Shown: piece after piece, positions 33,969 through 45,574 of the stretch
How the letters are laid out: the number at the start of each line of letters is the position of its first letter
How positions within the stretch are numbered: position 1 is the stretch's first letter
DNA from: Sequoia sempervirens
Lineage: Eukaryota; Streptophyta; Pinopsida; Cupressales; Cupressaceae
Direction: 5' to 3'
Assembly: GCA_007258455.2 (NCBI GenBank)
Contig: VDFB02321305.1
Span: forward strand, 29,985-93,984
Length of the DNA: 64,000 nucleotides
Notes under the pieces: model-generated
What the model saw: only the letters and a program-made list of their open reading frames with translations
Databases searched by the model: none
Told to the model about the DNA's origin: nothing
Program-made: the position numbers and the translations under genes

Positions 33969-36900
33969 TAAAGTTTGGAAATGTAGGCTCGGCAGCCCAA
34001 AAATTTGACTTAGACTTGGGACTTGGCTTGATATTGACAAAAAACTTGACAAAAGAAAAAACCCATATAATTACACAAAAGTCTAATTTGATTATTAATT
34101 TATCATAATTCAAAAACTACATATGTTATATGACCCTCAAACTCTCAAAATTTAAAATTTCAAAGTTTCAAAGTTAAACAATACATTGCAATAGAACAAA
34201 ATTATAAATAATAATTCTATAACAGCACTATAATTGTTTACATATGATGATATGTCAAAAACCAACCAAAACAATCTACATCTTCATCTTCACCCTCCTA
34301 GATTTTTGGGCCTCAAATGATGATTGGTTGTTTGCTTAAAGTGTTTTCATTCTCTTGCATTGCTTCCAACTTTTTTGCTTATGCTGCTACTCCCTCCAAT
34401 TCAACAAGATCTTTATTAGTAAGTAGAACATCACTATGTTCTTTGATATTCCAATCAACATAAGGATTAATGCCATCCAAGTCAATGGCATCATGAGAAA
34501 GACCCTCCACTTTTTTTTTTGTTTGAAGGTGAAGATCGTATTGAATGGAAACCAAGTCATTGAGTTGCTTGTGGGTTGACCCATTTCTTTTGTTTATGTG
34601 AATGCTCTCAAATGTACTCCAATTGTGATCACACCTAGAAGTGCTATAGGGTCGGGAGAAAACACAGATAACTAGCCTTTGAAGATTTGACATGCTAGCA
34701 TTGAAATTCTTCCACCATAAATCTACACGGAAAACATTTAAAAAAATATAAGAATTAAGTAAAAAAGTTAGAGCTTGTTCAAATTTTCAATTTTCTAGTT
34801 TTTGCTTCTGGTATTTTGAACCAAAAATTAAAGGATTATGTTTGTACATGATTATTGTTTTTCCCTCGTTTGACTTGCTTGAGTTGAAGAAAATAGCCTC
34901 CATAATGCACCCCTTGTAAACCTCCAATTCATCATGAACTTCTCATCTAATTTTTTGGCACCATCTTATAAATGCATGAAACAACACTTACCATGACTAC
35001 CTCATTGGCCTTAAAATGTATTAGAGAAGTAGAACTTTGGGTTTAGGTAGTAGGACAAGACATGCATCGGTTGGTGGAGTTGGTTCATCCATTTGCGATC
35101 AATGATGTGCCAAATGATTTCATATTTTTTCTTGTTTCCACCATACTAATGCAAAATGGCTTCTTTGGCCTATCCATGGCTTCATAAAAGTAACCCATTA
35201 GTGTGCCATCCACCTTCACTAAACAAAGAACCTTGACCAAAGGTTCTATCACCTAAAAATTGAAACAAAATTGAAATTATTACAAAATTAACCTAAAAAA
35301 AGAACAAATGGATAATTCCATATAAAGTTTATGTTTGTATTTGTTACTTACCTTGAGTGACTTTGCATTTTTTATGAAGACTTTTGGCCTTTGTTTTTTT
35401 TTGGAATATGGAGACTTCATGTAAGCATTGGACACACATTTGCTTGAGAGAAGGAATTGCACCAACAATGCTTTGCAAAGTGAGAAAATGGGTGACAAAT
35501 TGTGTCACTCTTGGTTGCACAAGCTTCTTGCCATTTGTGTGCTTTCTCATCAAAGAAAGAACCCAAGCATGATTGTAGATAAACTTGGTAACCTATTTTG
35601 CATCTTCAACCACACTTTTGATTCATCCAATCTTTCCAATGCCCTTTAGCATCAAATTCAGGCAATGTGTAGCACAAGGAGTTAAAGAAATAGTAGGATG
35701 TCTCTTCATAATAAGTCTCCTTGTAGATAAATATGCTGTTGTGTTGTCCATGATAATTTGGACAACGTTCTCAACCCTAACATCCTAAATCAACCCATAC
35801 AATAGATTGCACAAAGTCTCAACATTTTTGACTTCATGTGATGCATCTATGGACTTCTAAAACACCATTGTGCCATTAAAAGCCACTAAAATATTAAGGA
35901 GAGTCCTATTCTGCTCATTTGCATATCTATTTGATAAGATGTTGTAGCCTTTTCTCTATCACACTTTCTTTTGATCATCAACCATAAGCTACGTATTTTT
36001 TACTTCTTCTAGCAATGGCCCACTCAAATCCCTAGCTATTGGAGTCTTAAACCCCATATTGGCAACTGTTAATGTATTCACCAACCCTTCCCAATATGGA
36101 TTGTTCACCACATTGAAGGGTAAATTATTGTAATACTAAATGTTTACTTCTGCCATCTTAGCCTCATGTTGCTTTTCCTTATTTCAAGTGGTACTTTCTA
36201 GCGATGGTTGTGTTCTTAGAAATATTGTGTGGAATAAAGAAATTTAGTGTTGATGAAGAATGAAGACTAGAACCTTTAGAAGTCAAATAGTAGAGGAAAG
36301 CAGATGATGAATGTTTGGGATAGCAAAGGAATTTGTAGATAAATTAGGATTGACAATCATTGTTGTAGCCATTGCTTCCATTGTCCCCTACTTTTCTATT
36401 TTTTCATTTCATAATTGGCAAGTAATTGACCCATTTCTCTCGTAACCTCTTCAAAGACATTAATGCATTCCTTCACATCATGTTCAGGTATTTTAGCAAG
36501 GCAGTATTTTAATCTATTAATTCCTCCTATCATAATAAACTAGCATTTAGTACAATGGACTTGGCCCTTGATAGCATTCAACATTCCATACTTGCATGTA
36601 GGGTCTTTCTAACCACTTGTTTGTGTTGAACTTGACATTGTTGATTTTAACATAGAAAAAAAAATCATCAGGGTTTTGAAAAAGATGTTATGGCAAAGTG
36701 ACGAATATGTATGAGAAAAAATGGAATGCAAATACAGTAGTTAAACGTAAGCAAATGAGGGGGGCTGGTGGGGGGGGTAATGCATTTCCCCTAGGTTTTC
36801 AACTGTTGTAATTTAAAAAAAAACATTCTGCTTTGAATATTTGAAGGCACCTTAAAATTTCCCTCCAATCCCTTCTCTCATTGTGTTTTTGTCATGTAGA

Positions 36901-37108
36901 TGTTGAAGATGTTTTCTGCTAGGTGAAATAAGACCATAAAATATAAAAAATGAAGTGAAATATTGAAAATTGTGTGGGATTTATTTTAACATGTCGCCAA
37001 TGAGTTCGTGCAAAATACTTGTGAGTCACAACTTGACTCGGTGTGACAAGCTAGAAAATTCACAAATCATGGCAACTCAATCAAGTACTCATTGAGTTTT
37101 CCTACTAC
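33969..37108 (-). mobile_element. hAT DNA transposon inserted in the integrase
   Basis: The element interrupts the integrase core. Left flank TGTGGGAA (33961-33968) and right flank GGTGGGAA (37109-37116) form an 8 bp target duplication with one mismatch, the length typical of hAT. Removing element plus one duplication would restore the conserved integrase phrase across the junction, though still with a frameshift just beyond it. Terminal repeats are weak: the left end begins TAAAGTTTGG and the right end, read inward, GTAGTAGGAAAACTC. Both ends resemble those of the small element at 43634-44311. It carries a minus-strand hAT transposase relic. Confidence 0.8.
34375..36600 (-). pseudogene. hAT transposase relic (BED finger, DUF659-like core, dimerisation domain)
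   Basis: Read on the minus strand from 36600: a BED-type zinc finger (CTKC then GGINRLKYCLAKIPEHDV, 36475-36560; one metal-binding His of the YHLAK position is Cys). At about 36090-35690 comes the DUF659-like region with NVVQIIMDNTTAYLS and then TPCATHCLNLMLKGIGK, which holds catalytic-core residues. Next is FIYNHAWVLSLMRKHT and RVTQFVTHFLTLQSI (35550-35440), and finally the C-terminal dimerisation domain CDHNWSTFESIH and LNDLVSIQYDL (34630-34540). Several stops occur. In intact relatives this protein cuts and pastes the element. Confidence 0.88.
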
Positions 37109-37116
37109 GGTGGGAA

Positions 37117-37962
37117 CGAATGGATACAAATTCAAGTGGTCCACTGTCTTTCATCCTCAAACAACTAGGTAGAAGGAAATTGTGAATAGAACATTAATGC
37201 AACTCTTAAGGGGCTATTATTAGATGTATTTCAAGGTCTGGGATGAAATCTTGGTGTATATTCAATTCTCATATAATAGAGCCATCCATTCTCCATTGAA
37301 TCTTTTGTAAGGCATGTTTTTGTTTTATGCCACCAAGCCCACCTGATATTTGTTTTGGATGGGAAATGTTGACTTTGAGGTTGATAAAGCCCAAGTTTGT
37401 GGAGAAGGTGAGACAGATAGATTGTTGGTTCCAAGAGAGATTGAAAGAGTCTCAACTCAAGTACAAGAAGCATCCTAATCAGCTTAAGATAGGAACATAG
37501 ATTTCATGTTGGGGACATGGTTTGGGTCTACTTGGGCAAAGAGAGACAACAAGGGTCTTCACAAAAGTTGAAACCTTTGTGATATGGTCTGATTCAAATT
37601 ATAGAGTAGGTAGGGTAGAATTCTTTTTATCTGGAATTGCTAGAGTATATGAAGATATTTTTAGTGGTCAATGTTGGCCTATTATGCTTGTTCGAGGCTT
37701 CTATTTTGAATGAAGAGCCAAGGGATGTAGTTCTTCCTTCATTGGATGGTTTTGTACTAGAAGAGATGAATAAATTGGAGGACGACCTTCTTGATAAGAA
37801 GGTGAGGCAGACCAGGTGAGTAGAATGGAAGATATGGCTGATTGGTGAAAAATGAGAGTCCTTGAGTAAGGCAAAGTGGTTGTCTCGTGAAGATGTGGGG
37901 AATAAGTTCTCAGATTTAATTATGGCTTCAGGCTTTCGGGGACCAAAACCCTCGGATTAGGG
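37117..37962 (+). pseudogene. integrase, part 2, and polyprotein C-terminus
   Basis: The core resumes with STVFHPQTT near 37140-37165 and IVNRTLMQLLRGYY; the catalytic Glu falls at a TAG/AAG-damaged position (usual TE-V context). WDEILVYIQFSYNRAIHS follows near 37240-37290. Broken frames then carry the C-terminal barrel (HRFHVGDMVWVYLGKER near 37500) and the tail VRQTR and WLIGEK near 37805-37850, KAKWLSREDV near 37870, and MASGFRGPKPSD ending at a TAG at about 37960. The tail resembles a chromodomain-like end. Confidence 0.8.
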
Positions 37963-37975
37963 AGTTGTGCTCTAG

Positions 37976-40421
37976 AATTGGATTGAATGTGCGGACTTGG
38001 TTGGTTCTACACTCAAACACTTCTTGTAGTAGAAGAATCACTTGAAGTGATTGAGAATTTTGAATTGCTATAAGATCACTTGCAACAAAGGAAAATATTT
38101 TTGATAGTGCTTAGGTGTATTAGAAGCTACTACAGGTGAGTTGGCAACATGCTGCAAGTTATTGGAAAACAATCCTTTGTTGAGGTCATCTTGTTTAACA
38201 ATCTATGTTGTTTTCAAGAATGTTTACAATGCTAGAATGTGGATAGTAAATATGTGCGTAGAGTTTGGGTTTGTTGCCATCTTGGTGGTGGTCTGGAACA
38301 ACACCAACGAGTCTTGGAGGCATTTACCCATACATGTGCTTGTTGCACCTTTTTTTGGCCAAATTGAATATGTTGAAGTTTGGTTAGAGTAGGATGATTT
38401 TGGAGAGACAATTTTGTCTCTTATTAGTGGTCAGTTAACTTTGCTTTGGCCACAATTTATGTTGTCGTGTGTGTGGTGATAGTTAGGATAGTGTTCACTT
38501 GCTTGTAGTGGGTTGTTTTTCTTCATAGAGTCGCAACTATCTGTATTCTTTATGGTAGGAGACACTACATATTCCTTGCTGGCAGTCATTGGGGTTGAGA
38601 GGATGGCTGTTTGGGTGGAGTTGTGGATGAGTGGGCAGTTGGATAGTTGCAAATATGCAACTGTTCCCATTCCAATGCAACCATCCATCTCCCCCCTTGT
38701 GTTGTGTAGCTAGAAAAGGGATAAAAGATAAATATTGAGTAACTTTGAAGGTTCAGCTGGCTTAGGTAGGGACTCCCATTGTAGATTCTTGGATAGAGAG
38801 AAGGTGTGTCAGGGTTCTTGTAATAGCAAGAGGGGAGAACAAGGGAGGCTGTAAGTTTGTTGTACAACAACAAAAGACCATTAAAGAAGGCATTTTACTG
38901 TACATATTGACACTAGATAGTGATGAGATGTTGTTAGCATTACATTCTTAGAAATTTTCAATGCTAGTTCCATAGAGAACCCGTATATAGGTAAGGGAAG
39001 ACCTCTATATAAATGAATAAGGCACTTGGGTGAATGAAAAATACAAGGAACTTATTCAAACCGAATAAATTCCATGGTTGCCCCTTGCCTCTATCTCTAG
39101 GTGGTACCAATCAAATAATAGGCCAAAAGCCTTGCTCATCCTTCCATAGGAGTTTGGGCTGTTTTAGTCTCAATGTGTTTGATCATCCTCCCAGACCAGC
39201 TATTGATGGAATCCTTGGTAATCCATTGCCTCACCAACTAGCTAATCAGACATGAGCCCCTCTTTGGGATGAAATCTTGTGTTCTGTTTCATGCATGTTT
39301 GTGCTTTGATTAATTTTTTTTCTTTTTTATTATATGGATTTTCATATTGTTGCAAGAAGGTTGAAACAATAGAGTAGATTGTTGAGAATTTATTGGAAAT
39401 TTGGAGGAGTTAACTTAGGAATAGTGTTCCACGGGGTTTCGAGGACGAGGACAGTAGGGGACACGATTCGGGGGCATGGGGATGGGGGGTCTAAGTTTGG
39501 GGGCAACGGGGGGACGGTGGCGGCGGCGGCGGGGGGGGCGCGGTGAGGGGGTGGTGCTGAAATACATATAGTACTTGAAAAATTAGTTATAAAAAGATGT
39601 ATAACTGTAGAAGCCTAAGGAATAAGTAAGTTTAAACTTTAAACACTTTGCAATGATTTCATTGAACTAATGAACATTGAAAATCAAAACCAAAATATAC
39701 TTAATAGACATTGGAATGAGAACTAGATGTTTCATAATCATCATATCATGATTCATAATTACAATCAACAGTGTATCCCACGAGATGACATTTCTTTGGG
39801 GCATTTAGTCTAATAGTTCATGTGCCTTTCCCATGCTTCCATATTTTTAGGTTTCGACCCCTCCCTGCCTGTGCGGTTGCAATGTGAATCGGAGCTTTGG
39901 GATGGGTATGGACATCCAACAAAGCATAAACAAAAAAAAACAGAAAAAAAAAACCCTACATACCTGTAACTTTCAATCGCCCAAATGCAGACGCTCACGG
40001 CTCAGCCGTGTAAATAGCAAAATGAAAATAGAAGAAAAAGTCAAAGGCATGGTTGATTTAGCCTTTTAGGCTTTTAAAAATACTTTAAAATTTATAATTT
40101 ATAATTTTTACTTTTGTTTTTTTTTAAAAAAATCATTTTTTATTACATTTTTAAGGGGGACGCCTGGATGTTTCTTCCAATTCAAGGGACATCTGGAAGT
40201 CTCGAGGACGTCCATAAGTCCCCTCAGAAGAGAGACGTCTCGGAGGCGGCGGAGAAACAGGGGGACGGAGGGAGGGACGTTTCCCTGAAGTCTCTGAGTC
40301 TTGGAAACATCCAAGTCTCGGAAATGGCAAGATTTTTGGGGTGGACGCGTCCCCGTGGAACACTGCTTAGGAATGCATAATTGATGCACCATTAGGATTA
40401 TCAACCTAGTGTTTATGGATT
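37976..40421 (+). repeat. 3' LTR of the nested gypsy element, with hAT-type insertion
   Basis: It aligns with 29127-30339 and ends near TGGATTA, but is longer because of the 944 bp insertion at 39422-40365 and an additional stretch at about 38950-39270 not seen in the 5' LTR. The purine-containing GGAGTTGTGCTCTAG before 37976 may be the decayed polypurine tract. Confidence 0.75.
39422..40365. mobile_element. non-autonomous hAT-type element, 944 bp
   Basis: The ends are TAGTGTTCCACGGGG (39422-39436) and, reverse-complemented, CAGTGTTCCACGGGG (40351-40365): 14 of 15 identical and fitting the hAT YARNG terminal rule. The 8 bp CTTAGGAA flanks it on both sides (39414-39421 and 40366-40373). The other LTR of the host element has the empty site (ACTTAAGAAT at about 30285). 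The ends are extremely G-rich with repeated GGGGACG/GGACG motifs, probably transposase-binding subterminal repeats. No transposase is encoded. Intact CG dinucleotides suggest a young insertion. Confidence 0.9.
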
Positions 40422-41059
40422 AGTCTAAGAAGAAGAGTAGGAGCTGCAAATGTGGAAAGAAAATTGGACGAAGTAATGAACATGTTTAGTGTTGTGCAAA
40501 TGAAGTTTTGACACTTTTTATGGGCCAAGCATTGGTGTTAGTAAATTAAAAGATAAAAAGTTGGAAGTAGAAGATATGGAACTTGTACGTGAGTAGTGGT
40601 TTGATGCAAAGGAAGACAAGCATATGAAGCATGATTTGACAACAAAAGAGAAGGTAATGGATTACTTTTTGCTCACACTTCTAAGGTATATGCCTTGATG
40701 GTTTCTCCTTGACAACACATTGCCGCCAAGCTTGAACTGGGAGAACTTCAATTTCAAAACCCATCACTCTTTTTCATTTAGATAGTCTAGCAATTGCCTA
40801 TAGAGAGGAGCATCTAATGCTTCCATACCAACGATTTGCATTCTGGGGCTAAGTATTCTGTACAGTCATAAGATGCCCTTCTGTTTGTTAGGTTCATTTT
40901 GAGGCCTTCTCTTGAATTGTCCTTATACTGCTATTTAATAGTTAGTTTGTTGTCAAACAATCTTAGTAAGTTCAATATCAATGTCAAATTATTGGAGAGT
41001 ATATTCCTACTTGTCTCTTATTTTTGTCCATATTAGTTTGATTGGATTGAGCTTTCATT
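40422..41059. other. short unclassified stretch
   Basis: Between the gypsy LTR and the minus-strand gypsy fragment. Decayed minus-strand phrases may continue the fragment's RNase H or linker, but I cannot confirm them. Confidence 0.3.
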
Positions 41060-42740
41060 GCAATACTTTGGGGCAGTGGCGTACACTTCTGAGTATATAT
41101 GATTTGAAAACTTTTACTGCTTTATTTTGGGCATAGACCTGTTTTTCCATTGGCAGATACTTGAGCTCAGGTTCATTTTAGACCCATAGTCATGAAGGCA
41201 ATAGGATTTTTTTCACCTTTGTTATATCTCTGTGCGAGCATAGCTGCAAGCAAATAATCTGAGGCAATAAATATATATTTCTTTTAGAAAAAATCTGGAC
41301 TGTTTTCTACTGGAGCAGTGGCAATTGACTTTGGTATTTCTTGGAAGGGTCTATTTGAATCTGCATTGCAGTTCATTTTAGCTCCTTGTTTCAGCATAGT
41401 GTTTAGAGGTCTTACAATCTCAACAAAATGTGAAATGAATGTTCCAATGAAATTAATTTTACAAAAAAGATCTTTAACTCTTTACCTCTGTTGGGACTGG
41501 GTATTTTCAAAACAGAATCAATCCTATCAAGGTCAATTGCTCTTCCTTCCTTAGAGTCAACATGGCCTAGTCACTTACAATTTGATAGGGCAATTGTGAG
41601 AATATAGTCAAATTACCCATAAATGAAGATGTACTTGTTATTCAGCCCTTGTAAAGCAACATCCATGGCCCGTTGGTACATTGCACCTACATCGATTAGT
41701 CCATAAGACATTCTTTTATATGCATAAGTTCCCCAGTTTCTAGTGAAAGCAGTTTTGTATCTGTCTTTCTCATCTTTAATTACCTTGTTATAACTGGAAA
41801 ACTCATCTAACAAGAAAGCATTTCAGAACAATAAACCATTTGAAGGATTTTATTGTTAAAAGGTTGTGGGGAATTGGTCTTCTTAGAAGCCTTATTGGTT
41901 TTATGGAATCAACATGCATGTATCTCTTCATTCTTCCTCATAGGTACCAATTTTCTATCCATGTGGAATGCCTGATTGGGAAAATGATTTTGGGCAAAAG
42001 GATTTACAGGTCTTTGCCTTTGCTTGAAAGGCTTTGCATCACTTTTGAGAGGAATGTTATGTGTCATGACCTTTGGATTAAACATTTTCAATTGGTCATA
42101 ACACCATGCAAACACATCTTTAAATTCTTTAAATAAGGCATTTACTTTTTTCTGTTCTTCCTTTATACATGCAATGCCTAAATTTACAAGTTGGGGATCC
42201 TCTTTTGTTTCCAAGTTAAGAGGCTCATAACTTCTTTTATCATTCACTTCTGAATTCACATCTACATTCCTATGAACAAATGTTGTGTAAATCATAAGAG
42301 TAATTTAACCTTTTGGAGTCTTGTTTGTGGTTGTGTTGAGAATCTCATCCTCATCTCCATTCATGGATTCCAAATGTTCTTTTTCATCAATATGTTGATG
42401 CTTAAAAGGTCCGCTATTGGCATTAACTCCAGAATTGTGGTTCATCCTTGAAACTTGCAAACTATCCACACGATTTGGAATTGATAGTTTTGAAACAAAC
42501 TTGCTGGAGAACTTTTTCAATGAAGTATTAGCAATTAGGGATAATATAGTTGCAAAGGTACTTAGGAGTTAGCTGGGATATTTTGCTTTCTGGGCATATA
42601 GAGATGGTAAAGGTGGAGAAGTATTCAATTAAATTCCATACTTAATGCTTGTATTTGCTTAAAAATTTAGAATTACATTGACACCTGTCCCTCACTTTAT
42701 CATTAACTCAGAAACACCAGTTACCTTCACATTTTCACCT
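41060..42740 (-). pseudogene. Ty3/gypsy pol fragment (protease end, RT, RNase H)
   Basis: On the minus strand the order runs downward. Near 42710-42680 is a possible protease remnant (VSELMIK then GTGVNVIL). At 42295-41909 comes the linker and RT start: NLGIACIKEEQKKVNALFKEF, FAWCYDQLK, and HNIPLKSDAKPFKQRQRPVN. At 41813-41613 is the RT palm: YNKVIKDEKDRYKTAF, WGTYAYKRMSYGL and AMYQRAMD, ending IYG where the YLDD box should be. Then SVLKIPSPNRGKELRSFL (about 41540-41480) and the RNase H start to about 41060. The phrases match Tat-type gypsy elements, a lineage different from the surrounding gypsy copy. Many stops. Confidence 0.8.
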
Positions 42741-43633
42741 TGTGCCCAATTGGAAATTGCAGCCCCAATAGCAGCGCTTCATATTTTGTAGTATTGTTAG
42801 TGCATTAAATTGGATTCTTTTCCATGAGTTTTTAAATTGTTTGTTTGTCATGCTTATCATTTAGAAAATATTTGCTGGTCTTTATGCTAGATGTTATTTG
42901 GACAACTCTTTGTTTAATTCAATACAGTTTCTTTTTTTTTCTTTCAGTTAAACTTTATTCCAATAGTGTGTTGCATCACTCGACTATTTTGGTTCCTATA
43001 TTTTAATATTGACAGATATTGTGAGAACAGAATGAATTTGATATTTCATAAACATGTTTTCTTTTGAATATTCTAAAATAAAGCCTCATCAATTCTCCTT
43101 AAGGCGCATTACGGATGTTTTTTACACAAGCATTTCTACTTTACAAGAATAGCTGTTAATGGTGATTAGTTGTGTGTTTCTCACATTCAGATTGTGGTCA
43201 TGCAGATTTCACCTTGCAACCTCAATAGTTTTAATATCTTTTAATTTTAGCAACATGGTAGAGTCATGATACATTTATAAACATGAAACATATTTATTCT
43301 ATTTCAATATGTTCTCCATTTTAGGACAATGCACCCTAAAACACATTAGTAGATAGTAAGATAATAAGTTATATAAATGTGCATGAGTGATTTAACTTAG
43401 TCAATGAGGTGCAAGAATATATCCAATTAGAAGAAATGAATCCTAGAAGCTGAAAAAATGAATAAGACTATACAAACAGTACACAAACTCAAGCAACAAA
43501 GTATATTGTAATAAGAGTTTTAAGGTTGTATTCAGAATGTTGCATGTCTCTGAGAGTATTCTGGAAAAATCTCTGACAAGAACATTCAGTGATTGCTTGT
43601 AGTCATTGTTTGTTGAGCTGGGTTAACTTGAAT
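42741..43633. other. unclassified AT-rich stretch
   Basis: No gene, LTR or inverted repeat was recognised here on either strand. Confidence 0.5.
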
Positions 43634-44311
43634 CATAGTTCAAAAGTTTGGACATGGAAAAAACTTGGCAGGCCTTAAATTTGGCTGAGACTTGGGACTC
43701 GGCATAATTTCCGAACTTTAAACAACACAAAAAATCATAAAATAATCTTTAAAAGCATGCATAAAACAGAATTTGCAGAAGTCATAAGTAGTTTTTCCTT
43801 CATTCATAGATAAAAAAACAATTTCAATGCACATCATAGTGTTGTATGATTGTAAATTACAAATCCATATTTCGTATTTTTACAAGTTTTATCTGTGGAA
43901 AACATAGGCCCAAAACAAATTTTATATTTTCCTTTTTAAAACCAGAGTGAGGGTCTGCTGACGCTCACAAGGGTCTGGGGCAGAGTCCCCAGTGGGGTCA
44001 AGTGGAGCACCATGCCCATTCTTCATAATTTTATCACTTTCAAGTATCAACCAACAGTTGATACATCAATGCAATGTTTTCAAAGAAGCAATTGTGTAAA
44101 CGAGAAAATGAAAAACCAAGACTTGTCTTTTTTCCTGCCTGATGAGTTTTCTTGTCAGACTTGCAAGTTTTGGCAATTTATTGGTGAGTCTTTTTTGGTG
44201 ATTACTTGCCAATAACTCACCGCTAAACTCAGCCGCGAGTTATTGGGTGAGTAACTTGCCATGCCCATTTGGCTCATGAGTCAGTGAGTTACTCATCAAG
44301 TTTTTAAACTG
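43634..44311. mobile_element. small non-autonomous hAT-type element, 678 bp
   Basis: Flanked by the 8 bp repeat ACTTGAAT (43626-43633 and 44312-44319). The ends CATAGTTCAAAAG and, reverse-complemented, CAGTTTAAAAACTTG are imperfect inverted repeats. Its left part (GAGACTTGGGACTCGGC, about 43687) closely matches the left part of the 3.1 kb hAT element (TAGACTTGGGACTTGGC, about 34011), and both have right ends rich in GAGTNACT-like motifs. It is therefore probably a deletion derivative of a related transposon. It has no transposase. Confidence 0.7.
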
Positions 44312-45253
44312 ACTTGAATCTTTCAATGTGCTAGAGGAACTTAAAATAGGCACAAAAAGTGCAATTTTATTTGGAATAGTAGGAGAAATTTACAAAGAGA
44401 TTAATTTTTTTGGACTAATATGAGAAATTGACTCTCCTTTGTTTCTTATTCATTACATATTTAAAATTGTTGATATAGAAGTTTACAAAGAGATATGTGC
44501 TCCAAGTATGGTATCTTTAATCAAGCTTTTTAACAACATATAGCTAAAAAACATCAAAGACATGAGCAAAGTCTACTAAATGTTTTCTGCTAGCTAGCAT
44601 AAAAGACATAATTCAAATTCAGTTCCCTTTCATCCCAGAAAGGCCTGCCTCCTTGTCTTCAAGGTTCACTGTTCTCTTTCTGATCACCTGCCTCAGCCAC
44701 TGACTGTGCTGCAACAATCCTCTGTGCCTGTTCTTCTACTTCCCTAGCATCCAACATTTCTTAAATGACAGGCATTACGTTGAACATGTTCTGCACCCTA
44801 TTTTCGATCCTCTCAATAGAAGGTAGTTTGCCAGCAATGTTAATGCCCACATGTACAGAAAAAATCAGCCAATGAGGAATCTGAGTAGATTGAACAATAA
44901 TAGTTTAGGCAATTTCTATGTACCACTCTAGATGAGGAGCTGTTAGAAAGTTTTGCTTGCGGAATCTGTCTCCTTAACTCTATTGTCTCAGCAGCCCCTT
45001 AATACTGCTTTGGTAGTGTCATTATTTGCAGCAGTCTGTTCCTCATGTTGACTGCCATTATCAACAACATGCGCCTGACTCTTTTTGTTTCCACTATCCA
45101 CCTAATTCTCCTTATCACTGTAAACCATTTGCTCATGCACGTGCTCTTTTTGCCTTTGCAGTTGCACTACCTTTTCATTTGCAGGTTGAGCTAATCAGTT
45201 ATCCAATACACATTTGGTACCTTATTCCTACCTGTGTTGAGTAGTGGCACACA
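44312..45253. other. unclassified stretch
   Basis: No domain was recognised. Minus-strand frames around 44640-45060 are open in pieces but match no family I know. Confidence 0.4.
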
Positions 45254-45574
45254 TCACAGGGGTTTCCATTTGTGTTGAATCAAGAGGTAGGTGAATGCTA
45301 GGAAGTATTCTCTATCCACTAAATATTCAGGATCAAATCTGATATAGCCAGTGTTCAAGAAATTCCACAGCATATGCTTAGGTATCTTCAGCTGTAAGTT
45401 AATTTGTGGTGAAATACACAATACTTTATCACTAACAAGGTCAGAAAGGATTCTCCTTACATTGTTAAAGCTGTCATCATTACTTTTTATGATATTTCCC
45501 ACAAGAACACCAATATTTAAGTAGACATTGTTTAAGTTGCATGTTAGCACCAATAAACCCATTCCAATTATCAT
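45254..45574 (-). other. unrecognised minus-strand open frame, 106 codons
   Basis: An uninterrupted frame of moderate complexity with no motif I recognise. It lies directly downstream (in minus-strand sense) of the LINE zinc-binding region, so it may be part of the LINE's or another element's tail. Its amino-acid composition looks protein-like, but there is no other evidence for a gene. Confidence 0.25.

Larger units (their letters stand above)
29127..40421 (+). mobile_element. Ty3/gypsy retrotransposon broken by two hAT insertions
   Basis: Long repeats at 29127-30339 and 37976-40421 flank a gag-protease-RT-RNase H-integrase order on the plus strand. The LTR relation is clear in blocks such as GTTGGCAACATGCTG (29311 and 38140) and AATTGATGCACCATTA (30296 and 40379). 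The integrase is split by a 3.1 kb hAT element (33969-37108) and the 3' LTR by a 944 bp hAT-type element (39422-40365). All protein domains carry stops. The element lies in what may be the first intron of the DUF1644 gene, in the same orientation. Confidence 0.85.

Noticed and set aside
39422..40374. Mutator-like element with 9 bp target duplication CTTAGGAAT
   Set aside because: The 9 bp reading leaves one unmatched base at the right end. The 8 bp CTTAGGAA with ends TAGTG/CAGTG fits hAT rules exactly.
40108..40404. Open frames on both strands inside the G-rich hAT-type element
   Set aside because: No domain; open only because the DNA is GC-rich and low in stop triplets.
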